Assembly: GCA_022496805.1 (NCBI GenBank)
Contig: CM040087.1
Span: 6,212,001 to 6,276,000, forward strand
Reading direction: 5' to 3'
Source of the DNA: Pohlia nutans
Taxonomy: Eukaryota > Streptophyta > Bryopsida > Bryales > Mniaceae
DNA length: 64,000 nt
Part shown: piece after piece, positions 47,748 through 57,725 of the stretch
Position numbering within the stretch: the first letter of the stretch is position 1
Layout of the letters: each line of letters starts with the position of its first letter
The notes under the pieces: generated by a model
What the model was told of the DNA's origin: nothing
The model's database searches: none
What the model saw: the letters and a program-made list of their open reading frames with translations, nothing else
Made by a program: the position numbers and the translations under genes

Positions 47748-47989
47748 TTAACCCTTAAAGGACATATGCTTTCCTGATACCACACCCAAAATCTCTTTGA
47801 AACTACATTTTAAGCATGATTCTGTTATTAATTTACTTTGGGTCTATTCTAAAGAAGTATAGATCTCTCTAAGGTGCTTAGTTTGGCATTCTAAAACTCT
47901 CATTTGGTGCAATGGAGTAAAAGTCATGAGCAAGATTCTCCCGAAATATAACCAAGCCGGTGGGGCTTGCATTGTCCGTTAAGGGTTAA
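47748..47989. mobile_element. Short TTAA-bordered MITE, family 6
   Basis: Only 242 bp, TTAA at 47748-47751 and 47986-47989. The ends TTAACCCTTAAAGGACA and (reverse complement) TTAACCCTTAACGGACA match at 16 of 17 bases. It touches the family 4 element that starts at the same TTAA. Non-coding. Confidence 0.85.
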
Positions 47990-48650
47990 ACTCCTAAGTG
48001 ACAAGTACTAAGGACAAAACCTAAATGTGTTATAAAATGTTACTTTTACAACTTGGATGAAATTTGGTCCAAAAGAGAAAATGAGAAGTATAATGTTAGG
48101 TAATTATCTGTACGATCAAATTTTCAAAAAATGTTTGACACTCATTTAATGAATTTAGAAATATTTATAATTTAGTCTCGGGAGGTGCAATGTACTGAAC
48201 ATGTACAAGTATACGTGAGAGCACAGAAGGGGTATTAATTTGAATACTGCCGTATTACGTATACATACAATAAACACATTTAGAACTGAAAATATTCACG
48301 TATACTTATACTAAACGTATATTTAAAACGGAATATATTTGTATACAATGGTTATTAGACATGTAACCTCTCATATACAAGGAGGTTTTTAGAAGGGGTC
48401 ATGAACACACGTGATTCTCAAACATAATGTAGCGTGCACCCCCCAAGAATTTAGTATCCATCAAAATTTTAAAAAATAATTTGTGATATTTTAAATTTGG
48501 TATGATTGGTTAATTCTAAACATTCTACTCTAAACTTTAAAAAGAATATTTTCAAAGGAGAGAACATCGTTAGTTTCCCAAAATAGTAATTTTTATAACA
48601 CTGGGACAATATTGAGGTCTTTTGTCTTAAAATAATTCTCCTCGGCGGAG
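47986..48650. mobile_element. Family 4 TTAA element, truncated and split by MITE A
   Basis: It starts TTAAACTCCTAAGTGACA and matches the first arm of the element at 6220-7127 (shared: aaatgtgttataaaatgt, tggtccaaaagagaaaatgagaa). After the nested MITE A (48177-48447) the match continues in the reverse complement of the 6.8-6.9 kb part (tgattggttaattctaaacattct). The right terminus is missing and 48650 is approximate. Confidence 0.65.
48177..48447 (+). mobile_element. hAT-like MITE A, complete copy inside a TTAA element
   Basis: 271 bp, the same size as the 45.7 kb copy, flanked by the exact 8-bp repeat AATTTAGT (48169-48176 and 48448-48455). The inverted ends are CTCGGGAGGTGCA and (reverse complement) CTTGGGGGGTGCA. 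It interrupts a family 4 TTAA element, the opposite nesting order to that at 6-7 kb. Confidence 0.92.
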
Positions 48651-50118
48651 TTTAACTTGGATTGACATGATTCAAATTAAGTTGGAAAGTAAACTTAATT
48701 TACTATCTGATTTGATTTTGATTTTTGATTTTTTTTCGTCCAGAGCAGCATGTAAAAAAAGGACAGTAACCATAAAATGGTCGTTTGGTTTGGTAAATTA
48801 CGGGTTAAACACCTCAGTTATTTATCAAATTTGGCAAACATGTAACTTACTAACATGATCATTAATGAAACGTTCAAAAACTTCAAAGTTGCATAGTCCC
48901 AATTTTAGTCAAAATCTAATGACCTTATAAAGCAAGTTGCAACCGAAGTTTCTACTTCACCTTGATCACTATAAAATCCATGAAGACAGATGAACTAAAA
49001 AAATTTCAACAAATCCTCAGAGTAGCCTAGTTCAATTCCGTAAATTTGAATCTAAAACCACGTGCCTGGAAGTAAAATTGAAGATTTAACAATTTGTACG
49101 AACCACGGCTAATTTCACTATCATTAAAAACCTGTGTTGAGTGAGGTGCAGCCTGAATTTTGGAACATCATGAATGACAAGAACCAGCTGCCGGGAACAG
49201 CACTCTGAAGGCCGGCCCACAAAGGCCAGAAACGACGTTCAGGAATGTTCAGAAGCACGATGCAGAAAAGAAGTGAAAATTGATAGAATTCTGATCATCC
49301 GCTATATAGGATCGGATAGTACGTAGTTCCCATACTGCCATGGGAAAGAAAAAATCCTCCTTTAGAGCCCATGATCATCAGCAGCTACTGTAGGTACTTG
49401 ATATTAAGGAATCGAAGTAGGAGTAACCACAAAGCCCGAACAAGCATTTGATATATCCCGGGAGCGCACTGCAGGGAGCCACACTGGCCGCAGCTCTTCT
49501 CATCAGGCACAGTTCTCTTTATATATGGAAATTGTATATACGTATAGTCAGCGGCGTTGTCTCTTGACGTCCACTGGCCTAACGCACCAGTCCGGCTGAC
49601 TACCGCCCGAGTGTCGGTTCTTTAGGTCCGCAAGGTCTAGGGATCGACACTAGTTGTGATAGGATATCCGCAATCATTACTGCGTCTGAGCCGGAGGTGA
49701 TGCACCGGCAGACCTCACACCGTAAAGGACAGGCCACTTTGTTCAATTTTATAAAATCTCAGCGATGAGATCAATGTTTAGTTTGTGACTGTAGCTCCTT
49801 GATCCCACCCCGGCCCAATCATGCATTTAACTACATTAATTAACAGTCTGATACATAACCTGTAATGAAACGAAGCAGACTTGAATTAACATTATTTCGA
49901 GTGAGAATCAATTTGTGGCGCGATGAAGCAGGAAACAAACTTCGACCAAGACAAGCCAGCAATGAAAGCGCGTTTGAATTATTTTAATTTATCTCTAGAC
50001 GATATATGGATACACTACAAGGAGAAGGCGTCGCTTTTCACTCCTGTGAGTCAAACACCACCACTTCGCATTCACCTATTTTTTGGTTGAACTTGGTGAG
50101 TGCGATTCGTCAGGTAAG
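48651..50118. other. Single-copy intergenic DNA, no gene recognised
   Basis: From about 49140 the sequence is GC-richer, and frames close quickly. It may be upstream or decayed gene sequence related to the promoter-like segment that follows. I looked for tRNA-like folds around 49550-49740 and found none convincing. Confidence 0.4.
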
Positions 50119-50304
50119 ACAAGCGTGCACAGTGAAAAACGACAATGAACAGGATCTTCCAAAGTGAGAAACAACGCCTTTGCTTGTAGTGATCGATACC
50201 TCATTCGATCAGCACAAGCGTGTACAGTGAAAAACGACAATGAACAGGATCCTCCAGAGTGAGAAATAACGCCTCTGCTTGTAGTGATACCTCATTCGAT
50301 CAGC
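50119..50304. repeat. 95-bp tandem duplication in promoter-like DNA
   Basis: Two direct copies (50119-50213 and 50214-50304) of a unit starting acaagcgtg(c/t)acagtgaaaa. They differ at a few bases and a 4-base gap. They lie directly upstream of a TATA-like sequence. Confidence 0.9.
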
Positions 50305-50309
50305 ATAAT

Positions 50310-50317
50310 TATATAAG
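50310..50317 (+). promoter_or_regulatory. TATA-box candidate for an unrecognised transcript
   Basis: TATATAAG follows the tandem duplication. Downstream, 50345-50480 is GC-richer than its surroundings and keeps one plus frame open from about 50388 (KDSSTRFNAGLQNVLINHY), then runs into AT-rich DNA. It could be the promoter and first exon of a small or broken gene. I do not recognise the peptide. Confidence 0.3.
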
Positions 50318-50955
50318 CGATGCAGCTCCGAATCAGGAATCATCAAGCTCTGTATAGTAGAGTGAACATTCAAGCAGTGAGGGCTCATTGAAGGATTCCT
50401 CCACCAGATTCAATGCCGGCCTGCAAAACGTTCTGATCAATCACTACAAGGAGAAGCAATGTAACGTAGAGGTTAAAAGATGGAATTTCATTTACACCCT
50501 TTTCATGTTTTTTTTTTCCACCTTTAACATTTGCAAATCATTGATGATTCAATCCAGTGAACCCTTCCTTACCACACTAGTTTCACTTTTATAGACATAA
50601 TCCTTCAATAAAGTAGTGGAGTTATGAATGAAGAGATATGAATGTTGAAAGATGAGAACATGCGTAGAACTCAATTTGCCAACTTTGAGAACCTGCTTTT
50701 GAAACAGCACTTCAAAGTCGCCCAAGAGGCTCTGTTTAAACACCATTGCAAAATGACACTTCGAAAGCAGGATATCTTTGGTATTTTGATTTAGAATTAA
50801 AAACCGATATTTATAAACAAACATCCTGTGAGTGTGAGAGCCTTAATGGCACTTGGCAGCAAAAATATCATTACCATAATTTCTGCTGGTGAGAAGGTTC
50901 ATTGGACTTGGCTTGTGCAATGGCGATGGGTGATGTTTGCAAAACAAGTACTGTA
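50318..50955. other. DNA between the TATA candidate and the Tc1-like element
   Basis: It contains the 68-codon plus frame 50388-50594, without recognisable features, and AT-rich sequence up to the transposon border. Confidence 0.35.
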
Positions 50956-52282
50956 CAGTCCCCTTCGGAAAGTCTTCGGACAACCAAGAAAACTGACTCT
51001 GGACAGTCGCATCACTTGGCATCAAATTTGATGTAGCACAATCCAAAATCCATGCACTGACCTCAAATTTTTTATACTCATTGACAACCAACACATGAAA
51101 ATACAAGAAAAATCTTGAGTCAATTGAGAATCTCTTTCTGCAAGTATACCAATTTACCATCGAGTTGCTCCTCCCTTGGCCTTGATCACAGCAGCCATTC
51201 TGGTGGGCAAACTTACAATCAAAGTTTCAAAGTTCTCAATGTCTAAGCCTACCCACACCTCTTGCAGAGCTATCTTCATGTCTGCAATGTTTGTAATTGG
51301 TGTTGAGCGATTCTGTATATTGCTCTTCATCATGGCCCACACATTTTCAATCGGATTCAAATCTGGTGACTGTGCCGGCCATTCAAGCTTCTGCAATCCT
51401 CGATCTTCTCTCCATTTTTTTGGTGCAAGACTACGATGCACAGGAGCACCATCTTCCATGAGAATTGCCCCAGGAACTAACAACAAAAATTCTTTCAGAG
51501 GCCCTTCGTAAACTATATCCACAAAATCAAGAGCAGTTCGCTTTCCTGGTATCATAAACCCTAATGATGACCTTAGATTATTGTAGAAAGCACCCCAGAT
51601 CATCACTGAAGTCCTACCGCTCTTGAAAGTTGGAGCCAAACAGTCCGGTTCGTAAGTTTCTTTGGTGCTACGCCACACCCGAATTTGCCGGAAATTTTTG
51701 CCAATTTCAAAGGTTGCCTCGTCTGTCCAAATCACATTCTTCCACTGCTCTACGGTCCAATTGACATGACTTTTCGCAAAAGCAAGTCGCTTCTCTTTGT
51801 GAACACGTGAAAGAAATGGCTTTTTGCGAGCAATTCTACATTGCAAACCAGAATCTTTCAATGCTTGTCTCACAACAGTATGACTTACTTGGATAGGCGA
51901 AGAATTCGTGATGTCTGCCAATGTTGCCCTCCTGTTCTGCTTGGCTACTCGAACAATTGCTCTAGTATCCCGCTCTGACAACTTCTTTGGCCTTCCACTG
52001 CGTTGCAAGGTCTCCACGGTGTTTTCAATGCGGTACTTCTTCAGAATGTCAGAAATACTCTGTTTAGGTATACCTAAAGAAACGGCAATTTCACTCACTC
52101 TGCAGCCACCCTTGAACATCCCAACCACTTGAGCCTTTTCCTCTCCTGTGTACACCATGTTGTGAAAAGAAATCTAGGGTTTGAAGGCCGGCTGAAGAAA
52201 TGGGAGCCGTTTGAAGTCAGTAGTGCGAGAACTCTGAAGAACCCTAGATTCGATTTGTCCGAAGACTTTCCGAAGGGAACTG
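50956..52282 (-). mobile_element. Complete Tc1-like transposon, 1327 bp
   Basis: Inverted terminal repeats of 28 bp start CAGTCCCCTTCGGAAAG at 50956 and CAGTTCCCTTCGGAAAG (reverse complement) at 52282, with one mismatch over the first 28 bases. Both borders are TA (50954-50955 and 52283-52284). The transposase gene inside is uninterrupted. The size and structure are those of an autonomous Tc1 element, and the near-identical ends argue for recent arrival. It is unrelated in its ends to the element at 11415-13023. It lies about 460 bp beyond the stop codon of the HCF173-like gene, on the same strand. Confidence 0.93.
51154..52158 (-). CDS. Tc1-type DD34E transposase, intact
   Basis: Cuts and pastes the surrounding element at TA sites. 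The single exon from ATG at 52158 to the stop at 51154 encodes 334 residues, full length for the family. An N-terminal helix-turn-helix (about 5-45, with VSEIAVSLGIPKQSISDILKK) is followed by a GRPKKL linker (55-60) and a second DNA-binding half (62-115). The catalytic acidic residues are visible at D146 (IWTDEATF), D236 (LMEDGAPVH) and E271 (DLNPIENVW), with exactly 34 residues between the last two. W-P-A-Q-S-P-D-L-N-P before the glutamate is typical of Tc1. The residues between the first two acids read SGRTSVMIWGAF, the usual core strand. The general style resembles fungal and animal Tc1 transposases more than plant DD39D mariners; horizontal arrival is inference. The start codon is the first ATG and sits 124 bp inside the 5' end. 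Confidence 0.95.
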   Translation of the reverse strand: MVYTGEEKAQVVGMFKGGCRVSEIAVSLGIPKQSISDILKKYRIENTVETLQRSGRPKKLSERDTRAIVRVAKQNRRATLADITNSSPIQVSHTVVRQALKDSGLQCRIARKKPFLSRVHKEKRLAFAKSHVNWTVEQWKNVIWTDEATFEIGKNFRQIRVWRSTKETYEPDCLAPTFKSGRTSVMIWGAFYNNLRSSLGFMIPGKRTALDFVDIVYEGPLKEFLLLVPGAILMEDGAPVHRSLAPKKWREDRGLQKLEWPAQSPDLNPIENVWAMMKSNIQNRSTPITNIADMKIALQEVWVGLDIENFETLIVSLPTRMAAVIKAKGGATRW

Positions 52283-52739
52283 TACTGTACAATGTACATT
52301 GAAAGGTACTTATCCCATATTCCCATCTGCATGCAAATAGGAAACTCGTTCGTTCCCATATCAATGCTGGTTTGGGAGTTAATCCTGAAACAATGCCAAT
52401 GCAGGCCCTTGTAAAGGAAATCAGTTGCACTCTGAAGAAAAATTACAATGGTCGATTACCATACTTTTTCTACCATGTACACATGTACTTCAAGACTTTT
52501 AAGTTACATATGATATCACTAACCAAACTGAGGACCCTCATTCAGGCTCCTAAATCTGTAAAGAATCTGTGGAACATCTTACAAGAAATACACGAAAAAA
52601 CAGCTGCCCCCCTAGCGGTATAGTTGGCAGCTTTTAGTTGTTTACCCACCCAGTCACTCTGCTAACCGAGTGCTCACGTGCACACAAAGAATCTGTGATG
52701 ATATGGACGCTGCAGAACAAGATTCGTTTTAAAAGTTCG
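52283..52739. other. Downstream region of the HCF173-like gene
   Basis: It lies between the stop codon at 52740 and the Tc1-like element and probably contains the 3' untranslated region. No gene on either strand; the 83-codon plus frame at 52372-52623 has no known motif. Confidence 0.45.
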
Positions 52740-55700
52740 TTATGTGTTCCTCTCAAGAACAGCCAATGCTGGGGTCAAGTAATTGTTGGATTTATCTGGC
52801 AAATGTGCTACCTGCACGACACAGAAACACGTCCTCAGCATTAGAGTTGGAACTAAGAAATGTGCATTTAATCCTCAAAGATATGACTACAGGAGAATGT
52901 TTATCCTTTCGGTACTCACATTCAAGTTGTACAGTCGGGTACAACATGCTTACGAATTTTTCAACCACTTTTCACTAGAAAGTTCAACAATGTTTAGGAA
53001 GCTCTAACTTGCTCAAAAATGAACCGATTTTGAAACCACAAATTGCATTGGAATCGCAATGAAGTGTGCTTCAACTTCATAATAAGTGAAAAAAGAATAA
53101 TTCAAAATCATACAACAATTTAGAGTTCTTTTATACACTATCTATCATTTCATAGTGAACTTTTGAGAGATAGTCAAAGATTTCTTGCATTTAAGTGCAA
53201 AATAAGAAAGAAATCATACAAGTAGTTCAAGTGGTGTGGAATCAAGTATCTCTAAAGCAATTGTGAAGGTTCATTTCTAATATGTACCATTAAATACAAG
53301 TTGTAATTTTCACAAATGGTGGCAACAATGAATGGTAGATAGCATATAGAAAACATCAAAAAAATTGTATGATTTTCAATTACATATGTGTGTTTGCATT
53401 GATGATAAAGTAGACTTTAGTGTGATTCCAATGCAATTTGAAATTTGAAATTCCGTTCATTTTTGAGCATACACGGGCCTTCCAAAGTTCCCTCAAATCT
53501 CAACTGGATTCAAAAATTCGTAACTACCTTGTACCCGACTGTACAAAAAGAGCAGAAGTATACAGAGTTCGCTTACCAACTCATAAAGGCCAAGACCTTC
53601 CTCAGCTGTGTATTCAAAACAAACCTGCAACAGTGAGGCCGGATTAAAATCACCCTGGGATATATTCCACTATATGCCTGATTTTGACATAATTATGCTT
53701 TAAACCTAAGGATATATCGAAACACGTATCAATGAGACAAACAGAAATTAGTCAAACATTCACTCTTTAGTATGCATCTCCTATCTTCCTGAATCACAAT
53801 CAAGATAAATCTTTCACACATTCGCAGCTTGACGCTTGAAGTAGGATAATGCCATCGAATAGGTTTAAGCCCAAAACTTACATCAAAGCTCTTGTTGCGA
53901 GCTGTAGGATTGTGTAATGATTTGACACAGACATCTGCGACATCCGCGCAGCTTATACTCTGAAGTTCATGAAACACGCATGTTAGATCTTCATTGCTCA
54001 GGTGATCACCGCAAATGCACTAGCACAGAATACTTCGGAGTAGAGCAAAGAAATGCTTTAAAAGTGATCTGCTGGCAGTAAAACCGACTCTTGGAGGAAT
54101 TGATCATCAATTGACCATCAATACAGAACAGTTGGTAAAACATGGAGAGGATGTTCAAGGGATTATGAAAGCAACCTGAGTGATGCGGTCACCTTGATCG
54201 AAAACAAGAGCTCGTTGGCCTCCAGGCTCTTCCTGTAAAGGACGTCGAAGGTAAACATCAACCTCTAAAAACATTAAATGCGTGATGGGAGCTCAATTGG
54301 AAGACAATGAGAGCACTGATGTATGTATATGCGATTTTGTTAAAAAGAAGCAAGCGGATTAAACGACGGAGCGAGAGCAAGAGCAATAGTCGCTGTACCT
54401 GGAGGGGTCCAGGTCGTATGATTGTGTAACCCAGACCTGAGTTCCTCAGGGCTGCTTCTCCAGCCTAACAAACAAATAGACCGTTAAAAAGGTTAGTACA
54501 CAACCTCAAGCTATGTCCTACTACATGACTGCCTGAAGTCATTACAGTAACGATTTCTAATAATAACATTTGTTGGATCTTTTACTGCGTTTATCAAAGT
54601 TGAATTTACCTGCTTTGCTCTCAAGACCTTCTCTTTTGATTCAATTGCGACTCCAGCCCCAGAACACGATACCAGTATGAAATCTGTCTCTTGACCACCC
54701 TGTGCCAGATAACAAGCACACCGTACGTCAGATGCATCCTCCTGATTAGCACCTAAACAAAAGCTTAAAATAACTTGGGAATAGACTGGGGCATGCATTG
54801 GTATTGCTAGTGCACCGAACATTGATTACAAAGAGCAGATATCACAGTAACTTACTGGCAATGCTTTGATGTAATCAAGTATGAGCTTGAAGTTGTTATT
54901 CTGGCCTTCTTGGGCAGGAGTCAAGTTGGCTGCTGGTCGATTCGCTGAAGATCTCTGCGAAATTAATTGTCGCAGAGGATTAATAGTCATTGAAATGAGG
55001 GCACATTACTAGCGTGTAGGTCACGGTACTATTACGGATATACACAGAGAGGTAAAAAGATAAGCTCTCAAGAAATCCAATAGACAATGTAGTGCGGTTA
55101 ACTCTGCCTCGTATAGTATAGTGACCCACCTGCCGTCGGGGCTCAAATCGAAACGCAAGGGTGTGCACTAGGAAAGGATCCAGTGGAGGAGCATCGGGGT
55201 CCATCGGTCGGAATGAACTGAAGGGGATCCTAACCTGCGTGGGGTAGGAGCACACAATTAAGATGCACTTAGACACCGTATACTCCTTTTAAATATTCAG
55301 CGTAAGCCATCGGAAGGAACTCATCGTAAGACAGCTAAGTGATCCATACGTATTCAACAATATTAGGAACCATCTTAGTGAAGGAAACATTAAGGACTAA
55401 ATACATCCTATCCCCAAATGCATAGGATGTACGCGAAGAGTTTTGTGCATGGCGTAATTGACATTGAGAATTAGAAGGAACATCACTAACCCGACTGTAA
55501 CCCAGCCGTGTGGGGAAGCGTGTAAAGTACTGTCTGGGCTTAGGATCATCCTCTGAGGGGTCAGTCTCTAGAAACAGTGTGTACGACTTGCCATCGCCGC
55601 AGACTGAAAGAACCAACCCTTCGTACCTATATATTCAGGAAAACAGCCAAATGTATGTTCAGCTTCCAAGTTCAAAATTTCGTGCATAAGAATGGCTGTT

Positions 55701-57725
55701 TAATCATTCGCTGTCCAACTTAACTCTTAAGGACAACGTGCAAAGAGAAAATTATCCATTGGTTGAGCATAACTACAGTACCTGTCAAGCGTGAGGCCAG
55801 GAGGTAAAGATATTCTCTTTGCCAGTTCCACATAACCTCCTCGTGTGAATACATAACCTGGTGATCAATCCACATCCTGGGTGTCAAATACATTGCCCGT
55901 TTCATCATTTATAACAGTGACATACAAAACATTGCTGACATACCTGTGATTTACACGTCTTACGAGGATTTTCATTATCAATGACGCACAGACCACCTGA
56001 TGAAAGATGACATTTATTGAGAATACGATCGCAATTCTTCCTAACGACAGGTTTCCGGAAAAGAAATTCAGGTTCCTTTCAATATCTATAATCTTCCGGA
56101 CTTCGTTTCTTTGCATACCTGAAAAGGTAGCATTTCCATCCTCGGCGACCTCAAATTGCGCGTCCATACCGCCGTCATACTTTCCAGCAATTTCATCTGT
56201 GAAATAAAGGCCTTCCCGAAGTTCCCATCCTTCCGCAGCATTTGCTTGGCTGAACTTGGCAAGGAGTAACTTGCTCTTGCTGCTTCGTCCTGCCCTAGTT
56301 TGGGCCAGCTTGTGGTTATAATCCTGCACATTCAGCAGGCAGAGGCTCAGACTTCATCCCTGTTTCCATGCTAGCCAAGGTGACACTGAACTATGTGAAA
56401 CATGATTACATGAAGAATGAAAATACAGAAACATTACGGCGAGATACGCGGATCACAGCACGATGAAAAAACAATAAATGCAAGGACATGCCTTTCTGTA
56501 AAATCGAATTCACAGTAGCTCCGGAATGCACATACCTGAAATGCTTTCGACAAATTGTAGACGCCTTGATGATCCACTCTAGTCAAATCACCAGTAATTG
56601 TAGATCTTGCAGCGGCGCAAAAGACAATCTTATTGCACCCCTCAACAGCAGCTTTCGCCGTGGCTGGATCTCCAAGATCACCAACGACGATCTGTACTGA
56701 GCGGGGGAGCTTCTCCAACGTTTCCTCATCATTCTGCCTCACTAGAGCCTGCAATCCACGTTGAAAGAGCTCTTACACATACACCACCGTGCAGAACCCC
56801 ACTGCGAAATTTTCTGGCAACTAAACTACTACGGTCTCAGTCGCAAGTAGACAGAAAAACTTGGCTCGGTCGCAAGTGACTCGCAACTGCTTCAAGGTTC
56901 TTGAGATCGCAAAATTCCAGTTTTCCCATATTCTAGATAATAGCTCATGTCAGATTAGATTAACAAATCCTCATCCAATTGTTGCATGAGAAGACCTAAA
57001 GAATTGCACAAATAAATGTGGACATACCTTAACTTTGTAGCCTCGAAGCTGCAGCTTTCGCACAAGAATGCGTCCCACACGGCCAGTTGCGCCGGCGACA
57101 AGAACAGTGGTCAGCCCAGCATTTGGGGTTTGGAAGTCACACATTGGTCCTCCAACCACAACCTCATCTAAATCATACTCATCAGTAGGCCTGGTGGCAC
57201 TCGTCAGCTGTCCAAGATTTGTCAGACGCCGCCATGCAGTGTCGAAAATCTGTCGCGTTCGCCTTCCGAGTCCAACAGGATTGACATCGTCCAGTGTTAA
57301 AGTCACCTGCATTTGCCTCCAACCTTGTAAAAATTAATCAATGTAAAAACCCTCTTTCCCCGCCCTTTGATCCATCAATATACCTAGCGGTGGTTGCAAA
57401 CATTAAGAACACTGACCTGATCGGCATCGTCTTTGTCGCCATTCTCAGCCTTTAATCCCTGGATGGTTTCAGTCTCTTCTTCCAGCTTCTCTGAGGGCTC
57501 ATTGCTCTCATTGCTGCCTTCAGGTTTAGCTGATGCATGCACACGAGAGCCAGTGTGTACAGAGCTGGAGACTCTCCCACCCACACTTCGCCCTGCGAAC
57601 GAGCTTCCCAGACTGCAAGCCCCGCATGGTCTTCCAGCATTTCCGCTTCTGCTCACAGCCCCTGAAATTGCAGCCGGAGGAGCTGCATTCAATAGAAACA
57701 ATGTCGACGTCCGTAATAATGCCAT
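52740..57725 (-). CDS. HCF173: HCF173-like chloroplast protein (atypical SDR with CIA30 domain)
   Basis: In Arabidopsis, HCF173 is a thylakoid-associated factor that binds psbA mRNA and promotes translation of the photosystem II D1 protein. Fourteen exons on minus: 57417-57725, 57028-57306, 56536-56748, 56119-56323, 55782-55857, 55491-55626, 55130-55234, 54856-54954, 54610-54699, 54399-54464, 54176-54232, 53882-53959, 53577-53624 and 52740-52811. All junctions are GT-AG and phases agree, giving 610 residues. The first about 70 residues (S, A, R, G-rich, few acids) look like a transit peptide. GATGRVG (175-181) is the Rossmann nucleotide-binding loop. A CIA30 domain follows from about residue 299 (GWELREGLYFTDEIAGKYDGG) to about 441. 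The second half of the SDR fold carries TDFILVSCSGAGV and LGYTIIRPGPL. The C-terminus LPDKSNNYLTPAL is also typical. A close paralogue family with the same layout exists, so the exact orthologue is not certain. The last intron holds a MITE. Confidence 0.9.
52932..53541. mobile_element. Tc1/mariner-type MITE in the last intron of the HCF173-like gene
   Basis: A 610-bp element with TA borders (52930-52931 and 53542-53543). Long imperfect inverted arms of about 120 bp begin CAGTCGGGTACAA at both ends and continue with ttacgaatttttc and gctcaaaaatgaac. Non-coding; the 60-70-codon frames inside are chance. It lies between exons 13 and 14, leaving donor, acceptor and exons intact, so splicing need not be disturbed. 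Confidence 0.85.

Noticed and set aside
49550..49740. Possible structured RNA in GC-richer single-copy DNA
   Set aside because: I could not find a consistent fold, box motifs or known RNA family features.
51176..51511. A 111-codon plus frame within the second Tc1 element
   Set aside because: It is antisense to an intact, well-supported transposase and shows no motif of its own.
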